Shown here piece by piece: positions 23,401 to 30,173 of a DNA stretch of 42,467 nt; within the stretch, counting starts at the first letter, position 1; every line of letters begins with the position of its first letter. Below the pieces are notes generated by a model. The model saw only the letters and a list, made by a program, of their open reading frames with translations, searched no databases and was not told the origin of the DNA. A program made the position numbers and the translations under genes. The DNA comes from a virus, in the IMG/VR virus record IMGVR_UViG_3300050136_000027, positions 1 through 42,467 of that record. One strand, 5' to 3'.

Positions 23401-23542
23401 ACCCAAACAGAGGCCAAACTATCGCTGCGGATTCTGCGGAGAGGGTGTTGCCTGTGAGCACGGATACTGCAACGTTTGCCAAATCTGCTTGGAGTGCAGG
23501 ATGGATGAACTGGAAGCCGAGAGAGCGACGGAGGGTACTTGA
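23393..23542 (+). CDS. Cys-rich micro-protein
   Basis: 49 residues with seven Cys: CGFCGEGVACEHGYCNVCQICLEC. Two interleaved zinc sites are likely. Acidic C-terminus (MDELEAERATEG). Overlaps the preceding frame by ATGA and ends two bases before the next gene's ATG, so it is part of a translated run of micro-genes. No family recognised. Confidence 0.6.
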   Translation: MNEPKQRPNYRCGFCGEGVACEHGYCNVCQICLECRMDELEAERATEGT

Positions 23543-23544
23543 AA

Positions 23545-23745
23545 ATGAGTTCCAAAATCTACGTAACGGATCGAGCGACGGGCGCAAAAGGGTCGTTCTG
23601 CATCGAACGTCCAATGAAAGACAACAACTTTTATACGAAATACTGGAATCCGCAAGGTTGGGCCGGATCAGGTTACGTATTCACGGACGAGAAACTGGCT
23701 TACGCCGTGCGTGATTTATTGGCCTACCAGCAAGAGCATGTATGA
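23545..23745 (+). CDS. Small protein, unknown
   Basis: 66 residues from ATG at 23545, preceded by GGAGGGTACTTGAAA. A beta-rich start (KIYVTDRATGAKGSFCIERPM), then NNFYTKYWNPQGWAGSGYVFTDEKLAYAVRDLLAYQQ. This compact alpha-beta sequence resembles small conserved phage proteins, but I cannot name the family. The serine recombinase follows after the 22-bp repeat at 23766. Confidence 0.6.
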   Translation: MSSKIYVTDRATGAKGSFCIERPMKDNNFYTKYWNPQGWAGSGYVFTDEKLAYAVRDLLAYQQEHV

Positions 23746-23765
23746 CTGATGGACGAAAGGACTTA

Positions 23766-23787
23766 GGGAGTTATGTATATAGTTCCC
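23766..23787. repeat. 22-bp inverted-repeat element, copy 4
   Basis: GGGAGTTA, then TG, then TATATAGTTCCC. With its left flank (GGACTTA) it is almost the exact reverse complement of the copy ahead of TerL. It is the only regulatory-looking sequence between the small gene ending at 23745 and the recombinase start at 23810. Confidence 0.75.
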
Positions 23788-23809
23788 TAAAGAAAGCCCG
23801 AGGCCAACA

Positions 23810-24475
23810 ATGAAGATGGCATACGGATACGTTCGATGTAGCAGCCCTGGCGCGATGGATCACGATGGCCCCATCCGGCAGCGCGCCGCTATTGAAGCCT
23901 TCTGCAAAGCAAACGCCATCGAGCTAGTAGGGTTCTACGAGGAGTCCCACACTGGCAGCGACCTGGATGGCCGCATCGAGTTTCACAAGATGCGCGAAGC
24001 CATGCTGGAGAATGGGGTCAGGCTGGTTATTGTCGAGAAACTGGATCGCTTGGCAAGGTCGGTAATGATTCAGGAAACAATTCTGGCCGACTTCAAGAAA
24101 CACGAGATCGACCTGCGCTCGGCCACGACTGGGGAAGATGATCTGTGCGGCGAAGATCCCACGCGAGTCTTGATTCGCCAGATTCTCGCAGCGTTCTTCG
24201 AGTACGAGCGCAAGATGATTGAACTCAAGATGAGAGCCGCTCGGCAGAGGATCAAGGCCAGCGGGAAACGATGTGAAGGAAGAAAGCCGTATGGGACACG
24301 GCCGGGAGAATTAGACACACTACTCCGCATGGAGACGCTCAACCGCAAGGGCATGGCTCCAGAGGGCATCGCCGCTTTACTGAATAGCGAATCGAGCCTG
24401 TCGCGCTATGGCAAGCGATGGAATAGTGGGACCATTTGGAAGATTCTCGCGGCCCGACAAAGGCAAGCATCCTAG
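23810..24475 (+). CDS. Serine recombinase (resolvase/invertase family)
   Basis: 221 residues. N-terminal catalytic domain: YVRCSS with nucleophile Ser at about residue 11, then RQRAAIEAFC, and VIVEKLDRLARS at about 73-84 with the conserved Arg pair. FFEYERKMI forms the E helix. From about residue 145 a short Recombinase-type DNA-binding region (GRKPYGTRPGE) and an HTH-like end (LNRKGMAPEGIAALLNSE..) follow. It is too short for a large serine integrase, so resolution, inversion or IS607-like transposition is more likely. It is the only site-specific recombinase seen in the window. Confidence 0.85.
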   Translation: MKMAYGYVRCSSPGAMDHDGPIRQRAAIEAFCKANAIELVGFYEESHTGSDLDGRIEFHKMREAMLENGVRLVIVEKLDRLARSVMIQETILADFKKHEIDLRSATTGEDDLCGEDPTRVLIRQILAAFFEYERKMIELKMRAARQRIKASGKRCEGRKPYGTRPGELDTLLRMETLNRKGMAPEGIAALLNSESSLSRYGKRWNSGTIWKILAARQRQAS

Positions 24476-24500
24476 TTTTCACACGCTGAGAGGGGGAATC

Positions 24501-24656
24501 ATGACACGTTACGGAGTTGAAGACACCGATTTTGAACAGATGAGCGAGGTCAAGCCAAGCGTCGCGCTGGCCTTTATGGCCGGACTGTTCTCTGGCGTGA
24601 TCTCCGGGAGTGTGTTGGGCGGTTGGATCGCCTACCTTGTGATGCGGCACGTCTAA
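24501..24656 (+). CDS. Small membrane protein
   Basis: 51 residues, AGGGGG ahead of ATG. Residues 22-48 are one hydrophobic segment with small residues (ALAFMAGLFSGVISGSVLGGWIAYLVM). The stop codon (TAA) lies inside the 14-bp motif at 24651-24664. A holin-like or membrane-anchor role is possible, function unknown. Confidence 0.55.
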   Translation: MTRYGVEDTDFEQMSEVKPSVALAFMAGLFSGVISGSVLGGWIAYLVMRHV

Positions 24657-24664
24657 CCTTAGAT
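24651..24664. repeat. Dispersed 14-bp near-palindrome, copy 5
   Basis: GTCTAACCTTAGAT, one difference from consensus. It carries the TAA stop of the small membrane protein and precedes the tetrapeptide-repeat gene. Confidence 0.75.
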
Positions 24665-24684
24665 ATTGAAGGAGAAAATGAACC

Positions 24685-25596
24685 ATGACACCTGTCATTG
24701 ATGAACGCTGGGCGAAACTAGAGACCCTTTCCTTGAAGGCTGGCTCCCACTCGCCAGACTCAACCTTCTGCGTAATGGAAGCTGTGGCCTTTGTCGCTGG
24801 GGAAACATGGAGCGACCATCCTGAATGCGCTTGCCCGATTATTAGCACGTTTCTGCGTTCGTGGAATGACTCACTTCCAAGCGATGCTGACCGCGACCGA
24901 CTTCTTAAGCCTCTAATCCGTGATCTCGTAGGCAGCAAATCAACGAAGGACGTTGAGACTAAGCGCGCCCTGTTGTGTGCTGACTGGCTCATTCGAGTCA
25001 ATACTCCGGTTTGGCTACGTTTGGCTGGGCTAACCGTCCATGCTGACACCCTAGAGGCACTGCCGGAGATTACCGCGTTCGCTCAGGTTCCTTCTATTCG
25101 CGGAGCAATAGAAGTCGCACGCAACGATGCCTATAAAGCGGGGGCTGCTGCGTGGGCTGCTGCGGGGGATGCTGCGCGGGATGCTGCGGGGGCTGCTGCG
25201 CGGGATGCTGCGGGGGATGCTGCGCGGGCTGCTGCGTGGGCTGCTGCGGGGGATGCTGCGGGGGATGCTGCGTGGGCTGCTGCGCGGGCTGCTGCGCGGG
25301 ATGCTGCGTGGGATGCTGCGGGGGATGCTGCGTGGGCTGCTGCGGGGGATGCTGCGCGGGATGCTGCGCGGGATGCTGCGTGGGATGCTGCGTGGGATGC
25401 TGCGTGGGATGCTGCGCGGGATGCTGCGTGGGATGCTGCGTGGGCTGCTGCGCGGGATGCTGCGGGGGATGCTGCGTGGGCTGCTGCGTGGGCTGCTGCG
25501 TGGGCTGCTGCGCGGGCGAAGCTACAGTCCACTATCACGTTGTTGCAGGACTCAGCTCTCGACCTCGTTAAGAAAATGCTGGCGGTCCAACCCTAG
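24685..25596 (+). CDS. Phage protein with 31 tandem Ala-Ala-X-Asp/Ala repeats
   Basis: 303 residues, with GAAGGAG ten bases ahead of ATG. Residues 1-154 form a normal domain (CVMEAVAFVAGETWSDHPECACPI..., ..ADWLIRVNTPVWLRLAGL) of a type seen in many phages without known function. Residues 155-278 are 31 perfect four-residue units, Ala-Ala, then Trp, Arg or Gly, then Asp or Ala. A 25-residue tail (STITLLQDSALDLVKKMLAV) closes it. The repeat should form a long Trp-striped helix or coiled bundle. The gene ends in the 14-bp motif and is followed by a terminator. Confidence 0.8.
   Translation: MTPVIDERWAKLETLSLKAGSHSPDSTFCVMEAVAFVAGETWSDHPECACPIISTFLRSWNDSLPSDADRDRLLKPLIRDLVGSKSTKDVETKRALLCADWLIRVNTPVWLRLAGLTVHADTLEALPEITAFAQVPSIRGAIEVARNDAYKAGAAAWAAAGDAARDAAGAAARDAAGDAARAAAWAAAGDAAGDAAWAAARAAARDAAWDAAGDAAWAAAGDAARDAARDAAWDAAWDAAWDAARDAAWDAAWAAARDAAGDAAWAAAWAAAWAAARAKLQSTITLLQDSALDLVKKMLAVQP
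25147..25518 (+). repeat. 12-bp coding minisatellite, 31 units
   Basis: Unit GCTGCGNGGGNT. The first variable base is T, C or G (Trp, Arg, Gly; never A) and the second is A or C (Asp, Ala). No other base differs in any of the units except the last base of the final one. Because it lacks stops in most frames, long spurious frames exist on both strands here. Confidence 0.95.
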
Positions 25597-25598
25597 AC
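25585..25598. repeat. Dispersed 14-bp near-palindrome, copy 6
   Basis: GTCCAACCCTAGAC, two differences from consensus and identical to the copy at 17561 when read on the same strand. It contains the TAG stop of the repeat-protein gene. Confidence 0.7.
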
Positions 25599-25603
25599 AC
25601 GAG

Positions 25604-25635
25604 AAGGCCGCTCTCGAGTAGAGAACGGCCTTTTT
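25604..25635 (+). terminator. Factor-independent terminator after the repeat-protein gene
   Basis: Stem AAGGCCG/CGGCCTT, continued inside by CTCT/AGAG, with a CGAGT loop and a run of five T at 25631-25635. Six bases after the gene's stop motif. Confidence 0.85.
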
Positions 25636-25670
25636 GCTGCTCCCAGTTTGGCCCTTACATTAACGACAGT

Positions 25671-26243
25671 CTACCACTTCCGCTTGTGATGAACCTTAAC
25701 CAGTGAACCACACTTAGTGTCCCCGGCGCAGACTCCAGACTGCCATCGCGCTTGCAAACTTTCCGCCGTGGGCAAAGCGATAGTCAGGGAGCGAGTTGTA
25801 ATCGCGGGGCTTGCTGCTGCGGTGGGCGCAAGCTGTTTCACAATCCCGGCCACAATGTCCACAATCAGGTTTACCCAAGCCGTTGCCTTCGTCGTCGCAT
25901 CCGTGCTTTCAAGATGCAATGCGGCAAGATTCTGCCGGAGATTCGCCTGTAGCGCCTGAGCCGCCGCAAGAAGATCGCTTAACGCGCCCGAAGTTTTGTT
26001 CTTCTCATAAGCATCGTAGTCGGCTTGGATCGCATTCAAACCGGCTGTCGCAATACCTGTGAGCAACTGTAAAGCTGCCGCGTCTGCCGGCGAGATTGCG
26101 CCAATGGCTGTTTCAAGAGAAGCTGCCGTTTGGAGTGCGAGGTCAATGTCCGACAAGATGGCATCCACCGAGCAAGCTGTCATACTGAAGCAAAGAACAG
26201 CAATCACTGAGGTTTGGAAGAAGATCGTTGCGAATCGCTTCAT
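25671..26243 (-). CDS. Predicted lipoprotein
   Basis: 190 residues. Signal peptide with lipobox (LCFSMTACS, Cys at residue 24). The mature part is helical and Ala-rich (AALQLLTGIATAGLNAIQADYDAYEKNKTSGALSDLLAAAQALQANLRQNLAAL), with a hydrophobic stretch VNLIVDIVAGIVKQLAPTAA. TTAGGAGAG ahead of ATG. It lies at the 3' end of the recombination/methylase operon. Phage lipoproteins can block superinfection or act as spanins; nothing here decides. Confidence 0.65.
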   Translation of the reverse strand: MKRFATIFFQTSVIAVLCFSMTACSVDAILSDIDLALQTAASLETAIGAISPADAAALQLLTGIATAGLNAIQADYDAYEKNKTSGALSDLLAAAQALQANLRQNLAALHLESTDATTKATAWVNLIVDIVAGIVKQLAPTAAASPAITTRSLTIALPTAESLQARWQSGVCAGDTKCGSLVKVHHKRKW

Positions 26244-26252
26244 GTTTCTCTC

Positions 26253-26726
26253 CTAAAATACCGACGTTTCGGATTGTACCGCTCCAGCACAGAAATTCAA
26301 CTCCCGACTTGCGGGTAAAACTTCCTCAACCCGGATCTCAACTCGCGGAGAGCCGTAATGCTTCGAGGCGTGCAGTTCCGTTACTTGGCTGTCATCATCG
26401 AACACAATCCCTGTCAGCGAGTCTCCTACGCTCCGGCAGAGTTTATCAAGGTCAGGCCGCGTAGTCTTATCCTGTTCCTTGTTCGACTTTGGCCGCATGA
26501 AGTAAAAGTCTAAGGTTAGACGTACTGGAACACTGGTTCCCGCCGGATGTGTTCCGCCCATTGCCTTAATCGCCGCGGCTCTCACCGTGTTGCGCCACTT
26601 CTTGAGTTTGGGATTGTCCGAGGTGAGGACAGCGCGCTTCCAGCCTTTCGGGATGAAGGCTTTCATGCTGCCCTGCGGGACCGGATCACCTTCGACGGTG
26701 AATAGGATGACCTCACCAAGCCTCAT
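26253..26726 (-). CDS. rusA: RusA-type Holliday junction resolvase
   Basis: 157 residues. Front segment GDPVPQGSMKAFIPKGWKRAVLTS and the diagnostic RPDLDKLCRSVGDSLTGIVFDDDSQVTEL, with the metal-binding Asp residues of RusA. It resolves branched DNA during phage recombination and packaging. Overlaps the HNH gene upstream by ATGA. The 14-bp motif at 26508 falls in its coding sequence (RLTLDF). Confidence 0.85.
   Translation of the reverse strand: MRLGEVILFTVEGDPVPQGSMKAFIPKGWKRAVLTSDNPKLKKWRNTVRAAAIKAMGGTHPAGTSVPVRLTLDFYFMRPKSNKEQDKTTRPDLDKLCRSVGDSLTGIVFDDDSQVTELHASKHYGSPRVEIRVEEVLPASRELNFCAGAVQSETSVF
26508..26521. repeat. Dispersed 14-bp near-palindrome, copy 7 (perfect)
   Basis: GTCTAAGGTTAGAC on the plus strand, inside the rusA-like gene. 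Confidence 0.8.
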
Positions 26727-27067
26727 GCGATTGCCTCGAATACTTCCGTTTTCGTCTCAATCTTCGCCAATGAGTGGCATGGACGGCAGGCAGATTTTAG
26801 GTTCCTGATCCCAAGAATCCAGATTCGATCATCGCGCTTACTCCCACCGCTGCCACGTCCGCGCCGATGGTGTGTGTCTAGGTATAGTGTATGCCCCGCA
26901 CAGTCGGACGCAAGATTTAATTCGCAGCGATTGTTTGCCAGCTCCTTGACGCGCTTCTGAATTAATTCCCAGCCGTGATGCGTTGCAATAAAGCGCTTGC
27001 CGTCTGGGCTTGCAGGGTCGTCGATCCACCATCCGGGTACGCGCTCCCACTCGCCTTTAAACTTCAT
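26723..27067 (-). CDS. HNH-type nuclease
   Basis: 114 residues. Zinc-site Cys at about 48 and 56, then LDTHHRRGRGSGGSKRDD around residues 63-80 and NLKSACRPCHSLAK around 89-101, the beta-beta-alpha-metal arrangement of small HNH proteins. It probably nicks DNA for recombination or packaging. ATGA overlaps join it to the methylase upstream and rusA downstream. Confidence 0.75.
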   Translation of the reverse strand: MKFKGEWERVPGWWIDDPASPDGKRFIATHHGWELIQKRVKELANNRCELNLASDCAGHTLYLDTHHRRGRGSGGSKRDDRIWILGIRNLKSACRPCHSLAKIETKTEVFEAIA

Positions 27068-27816
27068 GCGAACACTCTCGCTATATATTGGGCCAGAGGG
27101 AAGGGAATCTTGGCAATGTGAGCAGAAGCAGCCTTGCGGGAGTCAGACTTGGAGCTCATGCGGCCCATCTTGCCTTCGCCAGCAAACCATTCCCGACCTG
27201 AGCCATGTTGTTTTGTTCCTGATTCTTCCAATTCTGCTCGGTAGTTCTGCGCGGCTGTGACGTTGAAGCCCGCTGCCTTGATCGCATCCTTAAGTCGTTG
27301 AATGGGACGATCTTCCCATCTGTCTGCGCTATTGTTGCCGGGGAGTTTTGTGTTAAATGTGATCGGCATCAGCGCGGGCACATCTCCCCACAGGTAGTAA
27401 CTCCCGAAGTGCGACTTGGCCCGACCTACCCATTTGTTTGCGCCTCGAACGTTTTCCACAATCAACGGAATATACCTGCTGGCCGCTTCCGAGGCTTCAC
27501 GTTGAATTCGGAAACACGCTTCAAAGAGAGAATTGTCTGGCGGTAGTAACGCCTTCGCCCGCTTCCACGGCATTGCCCGGTAGCTATAGGCCTGGCAGGG
27601 CGGGCTGGCAACGATTACCGCTGCGTCTCGGAATTGCGAACCATGAAGCGTCAAAACGTCCTGGAGTACCAGTTGCCCCGGATACCCGCCTGTTCCGTAG
27701 TCGTGCCGCTCTATGTCGAAGCCAATTACGCGGTAGCCTTCAGCCAAAAACCCAGAAGCCCATCCCCCTAAACCACAATACAAATCGATGCACAGCGGTC
27801 GCCTTCGTCCGTACAT
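27064..27816 (-). CDS. DNA cytosine C5-methyltransferase
   Basis: 250 residues. Motif I CIDLYCGLGGWASGF (9-23), motif IV SPPCQAY with catalytic Cys 74, motif VI VENVRG (120-125), and a motif X-like end (PFPLAQYIARVFA). It is short for the family, with a small target-recognition region (about 140-210). No restriction endonuclease partner is adjacent. A likely role is protecting phage DNA from host restriction by 5-methylcytosine marking. Confidence 0.85.
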   Translation of the reverse strand: MYGRRRPLCIDLYCGLGGWASGFLAEGYRVIGFDIERHDYGTGGYPGQLVLQDVLTLHGSQFRDAAVIVASPPCQAYSYRAMPWKRAKALLPPDNSLFEACFRIQREASEAASRYIPLIVENVRGANKWVGRAKSHFGSYYLWGDVPALMPITFNTKLPGNNSADRWEDRPIQRLKDAIKAAGFNVTAAQNYRAELEESGTKQHGSGREWFAGEGKMGRMSSKSDSRKAASAHIAKIPFPLAQYIARVFA

Positions 27817-28416
27817 TCAGACTATCCTTTCCGCGCATATTGCCTCAAAAAACACTTCCAGACTCGCCTTTGGATCGGTCTGCAAATAATTATTGAATGC
27901 CAGTTCGATGATGTCCCACTGACTTGATGTGAAGTGAAGTTTCTTTTCCACTACATCCTCAAGATGCTGGTCTGGAAATTTACGCTTCACTGTCTCTCGT
28001 AGCGCCTTCGTGTGCCTCCCACTCTTGGCTGCGGCGATCACTTCTGGATCACGTCTAACCTTAGACGAACTGACCTCGTAGGCTAGTAGTCGCGCGTTGC
28101 CTATTTCCATCTCTCGAATGTCTTTAGGGTCAAGGTCTTTCGAGAGCACAGAGAAAACACCCATCCCCGTGTAGACAGTGGCGCGGCACGTAGGGCAAGA
28201 CTCAAGTAACCAAGCGTCGAAGGATTCGTATTTCTGTGGAAGATGTTTCCAACCCTGCCGATCGCGCATTCGTATCGCTATCGCGGCCAGTTCACTCCAC
28301 GACTCGCGTACTTGCTGGTCAATCTCTCGCACCCTGGAGTCGTCTAAGAGAGCCTGCGTCTCAAGGTCTAAGGTTGGATGCCGGATTTCCGGTGCGTTCA
28401 TTATGGTTTGCATCAT
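27817..28416 (-). CDS. Phage protein, unknown (host-nuclease-like context)
   Basis: 199 residues from ATG at 28416, which overlaps the upstream stop (ATGA). Helical throughout: a segment SWSELAAIAIRMRDRQGWKHLPQKYESFDAWLLESCPTCRATVY, then RDPEVIAAAKSGRHTKALRETVKRKFPDQH. The GWKHL..YESFDAWL pattern resembles ParB-like or plasmid helix proteins, but I cannot confirm. Two 14-bp motifs lie inside it, in two different reading frames. It ends one base before the methylase start. Confidence 0.6.
   Translation of the reverse strand: MMQTIMNAPEIRHPTLDLETQALLDDSRVREIDQQVRESWSELAAIAIRMRDRQGWKHLPQKYESFDAWLLESCPTCRATVYTGMGVFSVLSKDLDPKDIREMEIGNARLLAYEVSSSKVRRDPEVIAAAKSGRHTKALRETVKRKFPDQHLEDVVEKKLHFTSSQWDIIELAFNNYLQTDPKASLEVFFEAICAERIV
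28053..28066. repeat. Dispersed 14-bp near-palindrome, copy 8 (perfect)
   Basis: GTCTAACCTTAGAC on the plus strand, flanked by C and G so the palindrome extends to 16 bp. Coding sequence there is SKVRR. Confidence 0.8.
28367..28380. repeat. Dispersed 14-bp near-palindrome, copy 9
   Basis: GTCTAAGGTTGGAT, two differences. Coding sequence there is HPTLDL, in another frame from copy 8 of the same gene. Confidence 0.7.
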
Positions 28417-28604
28417 CGTCTCCGTCCTAACAAAACTCGTGTGTTGTCGAGCCAATTTGGGCTTTGCCTCACTGGACGCTTCTTGTCAGCTTCCAGCACC
28501 ACGATCACAGGCCGAAGCCCATCTCCAGGCATGACCACCCTTTTCCCAACGTCTTCATCCCGGAGCGACCAGACTACGACTCCGACTTCTATGCCATAGA
28601 TCAT
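28413..28604 (-). CDS. Small protein, unknown
   Basis: 63 residues. Start by ATGA overlap at 28604 and stop by ATGA overlap at 28413, so it is firmly embedded in the operon. Sequence is beta-rich and basic (VGVVVWSLRDEDVGKRVVMPGDGLRPVIVVLEADKK). The GDGLRPVIVV part looks like an SH3-type small barrel. No family named. Confidence 0.6.
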   Translation of the reverse strand: MIYGIEVGVVVWSLRDEDVGKRVVMPGDGLRPVIVVLEADKKRPVRQSPNWLDNTRVLLGRRR

Positions 28605-28990
28605 GCCTGAAGTCCTTTCCACTTCTGCCACTTCCTAACTAAATACTCTTTCGCCGCAGCAGTCTTGAGTCGGGCAAGGCATCCGGTTGTCATTGCCGGG
28701 AATAAATTTTCGCAGATGTCCTCCCACATGTTGCCGATCTGACGACCGTCGCAAGAAAATACATTTCCGATCTCGGCGCAAATTAGGCATACGTTTGTTC
28801 GGCTCCACTCGCCCTCGTAGAGCATAGATGTGCGCTCGTACTGATCTCCCGGCTTGATTACCCCGTTGCATTCCTCGCAAGTATGCGGCTTTCGGGCTTT
28901 GACAATCTTAGAATCGGACACGGTGCAGTACTCACCCGTATCACCCCCGATGCATACTCCGCAATCGCCAGCTTCAAGACCTTCACTCAT
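28601..28990 (-). CDS. Zinc-ribbon phage protein
   Basis: 129 residues. KARKPHTCEECNGVIKPGDQYER around 30-52 and a second Cys pair VCLICAEIGNVF form a zinc ribbon known from many phage hypothetical proteins. A further acidic helix and a Trp/Lys-rich end follow. TTTGGAGGACGGAA ahead of ATG. The 22-bp repeat lies immediately upstream (29004-29025). Confidence 0.7.
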   Translation of the reverse strand: MSEGLEAGDCGVCIGGDTGEYCTVSDSKIVKARKPHTCEECNGVIKPGDQYERTSMLYEGEWSRTNVCLICAEIGNVFSCDGRQIGNMWEDICENLFPAMTTGCLARLKTAAAKEYLVRKWQKWKGLQA

Positions 28991-29003
28991 TTCCGTCCTC
29001 CAA

Positions 29004-29025
29004 AGGAGTTAACTATATAATTCCC
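29004..29025. repeat. 22-bp inverted-repeat element, copy 5
   Basis: AGGAGTTA, then AC, then TATATAATTCCC on the plus strand. On the minus strand it supplies the last codons and the TAA stop of the replication-associated gene (ELYS then stop) and lies 14 bases ahead of the zinc-ribbon gene start. Confidence 0.75.
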
Positions 29026-29494
29026 CCTGTCTCCACGCTGGCGGTTTCCCACGGTGTTTGTCGAGTACAACCAGGAGTTGCTCGATCTCCACATCTTTCA
29101 GCGGACCGTTGATCTCTTTTCTTTTCCGGTTGTGCATCTCCATTAACCAGAGAATGTCAGACTCGCCGTAGCCTTGGCCGTGTTTCTTTTTGCAGGCTGC
29201 ATCACAAACCGACTGCCCCGTAGTCGGCTCCCACGCGATGCACTGATCCAGAATGTCCGCTGGCACAGGAAAGAATCTCCCATGCTTGCGCCAGTTTTCC
29301 ATCGCCCACTCAATCGCCTGAATCGGAAATTGCCCTAAATCCTGTTCCCAGCGCGCGATCTCTTCGAGGGATAACTCTTTCGGCGGGAAGGTGTCTACCT
29401 GGATCTTGAGCAGCTCTCCGATTCTGTCGAGCTTGCTCAAGGGCGGCATTATTTCGCCTTGCCCTTTGCGTCTGCGCTGTGTCGATCTGGGCAT
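29009..29494 (-). CDS. Replication-associated helical protein (helicase-loader-like)
   Basis: 161 residues, start set by GGAAGGAG six bases ahead of ATG at 29494. Contains ELSLEEIARWEQDLGQFPIQAIEWAMENWRKHGRFFPVPADILDQC, a pattern typical of phage replisome organiser or helicase-loader accessory proteins (a helical segment, then FFPxPxDI). C-terminus charged and helical (IEQLLVVLDKHRGKPPAWRQGE). Role in replication initiation is inferred from this pattern. Confidence 0.6.
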   Translation of the reverse strand: MPRSTQRRRKGQGEIMPPLSKLDRIGELLKIQVDTFPPKELSLEEIARWEQDLGQFPIQAIEWAMENWRKHGRFFPVPADILDQCIAWEPTTGQSVCDAACKKKHGQGYGESDILWLMEMHNRKRKEINGPLKDVEIEQLLVVLDKHRGKPPAWRQGELYS

Positions 29495-29798
29495 CTTGAC
29501 TCCTTCCGAATCTATCGAGGGGTACCACGGAATAATTATGGATGCGCGGCAGGAATGATCGTGGACGTTCGCCAGGCTTGATATCGTCTGAGCAGCCGTA
29601 GTTGTAAAGCCACTGGCGGAAATCTCGCACGTCTAAGGTTGGACTTGATTTCAGAAGGTACGAAAGTTGGTGCGCTTCGCTCCCGTCCCACGGACACTCT
29701 CGACCCCACTTCCACCTATAGAATGCCAACACCATCGCCTTGAACACGGAGAATCGTGTTCCAAGGCCATCCGGGGGCGTGAGGGAAAAATTATTCAT
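29310..29798 (-). CDS. Phage protein, C-terminal half overlapping the next gene
   Basis: 162 residues in the open frame. The first half is convincing: FKAMVLAFYRWKWGRECPWDGSEAHQLSYLLKSSPTLDVRDFRQWLYNYGCSD..KPGERPRSFLPRIHNYSVVPLDRFGR, like a phage DNA-replication accessory family. From about residue 100 the frame overlaps the well-started gene at 29494 by 185 bases and turns into Arg/Gln-rich sequence. Either the overlap is real or a small frameshift hides a nearby stop. Starts by an eight-base overlap with the upstream gene. Confidence 0.55.
   Translation of the reverse strand: MNNFSLTPPDGLGTRFSVFKAMVLAFYRWKWGRECPWDGSEAHQLSYLLKSSPTLDVRDFRQWLYNYGCSDDIKPGERPRSFLPRIHNYSVVPLDRFGRSQDAQIDTAQTQRARRNNAALEQARQNRRAAQDPGRHLPAERVIPRRDRALGTGFRAISDSGD
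29631..29644. repeat. Dispersed 14-bp near-palindrome, copy 10
   Basis: GTCTAAGGTTGGAC, one difference. In the coding sequence SPTLDV. Confidence 0.75.
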
Positions 29799-30021
29799 TC
29801 AGCGCCTCGTGTGTACTCCGTCCTGCCTTCGGACGGCGAAAATCTTCTGCGTTAGGACACGTTGACCAGTGAGGCGTGGCCGTGCCGTGATCCATTGGAA
29901 TCTTCTTTTCGTTCGGTGTATACCACCATTCGATCGGGGCTTTGCAGGCTCGGCAATTCGACATCCCTTCGTGCCGGTAGCCTTTCGCCGTCAATTCATC
30001 AATCGTTTGTGGAAATCCCAT
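29791..30021 (-). CDS. Small Cys/His protein
   Basis: 76 residues from ATG at 30021 (GAAGGAG before it). Contains MSNCRACKAPIEWWYTPNEKKIPMDHGTATPHWSTCPNA: a CRAC pair, a His and a further Cys, a likely zinc site. This arrangement (CRxCxAPIxWxxTxNGKxxPxD) is common in phage and bacterial short proteins of unknown function. Confidence 0.7.
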   Translation of the reverse strand: MGFPQTIDELTAKGYRHEGMSNCRACKAPIEWWYTPNEKKIPMDHGTATPHWSTCPNAEDFRRPKAGRSTHEALNE

Positions 30022-30173
30022 GTACGGCTCCTTCTGTCGCTTGGGAAATATTTTTCCCTGGGCATCTTTCGCGGGCTGCTTGTACTCTTCGAGAAGCACA
30101 CGTCCGGCTGTTCCATGAAGATTGTGAATCTTGTATCCTTCGGCGGCGGCGGGGCAAGAATGAGGTCGGTCAT
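29991..30173 (-). CDS. Small basic protein, unknown
   Basis: 60 residues from ATG at 30173, overlapping the zinc-finger gene stop by ATGA. TDLILAPPPPKDTRFTIFMEQPDVCFSKSTSSPRKMPREKYFPSDRRSRTWDFHKRL. It overlaps the next gene by 31 bases. No family recognised. Confidence 0.5.
   Translation of the reverse strand: MTDLILAPPPPKDTRFTIFMEQPDVCFSKSTSSPRKMPREKYFPSDRRSRTWDFHKRLMN

Noticed and set aside
24339-25049. Minus-strand frame of 236 residues opposite the recombinase and repeat-protein genes
   Set aside because: Runs antisense to well-supported plus-strand genes, without a start signal or family match.
25147-25518. CRISPR array
   Set aside because: The units are 12 bp, directly adjacent and coding, with no spacers between repeats.
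25127-25621. Long open frames in the other plus frames and on the minus strand over the 12-bp repeat
   Set aside because: They arise because the repeat unit contains no stop in these frames; Gly/Cys- or Leu/Arg-only translations have no start signal or family resemblance.
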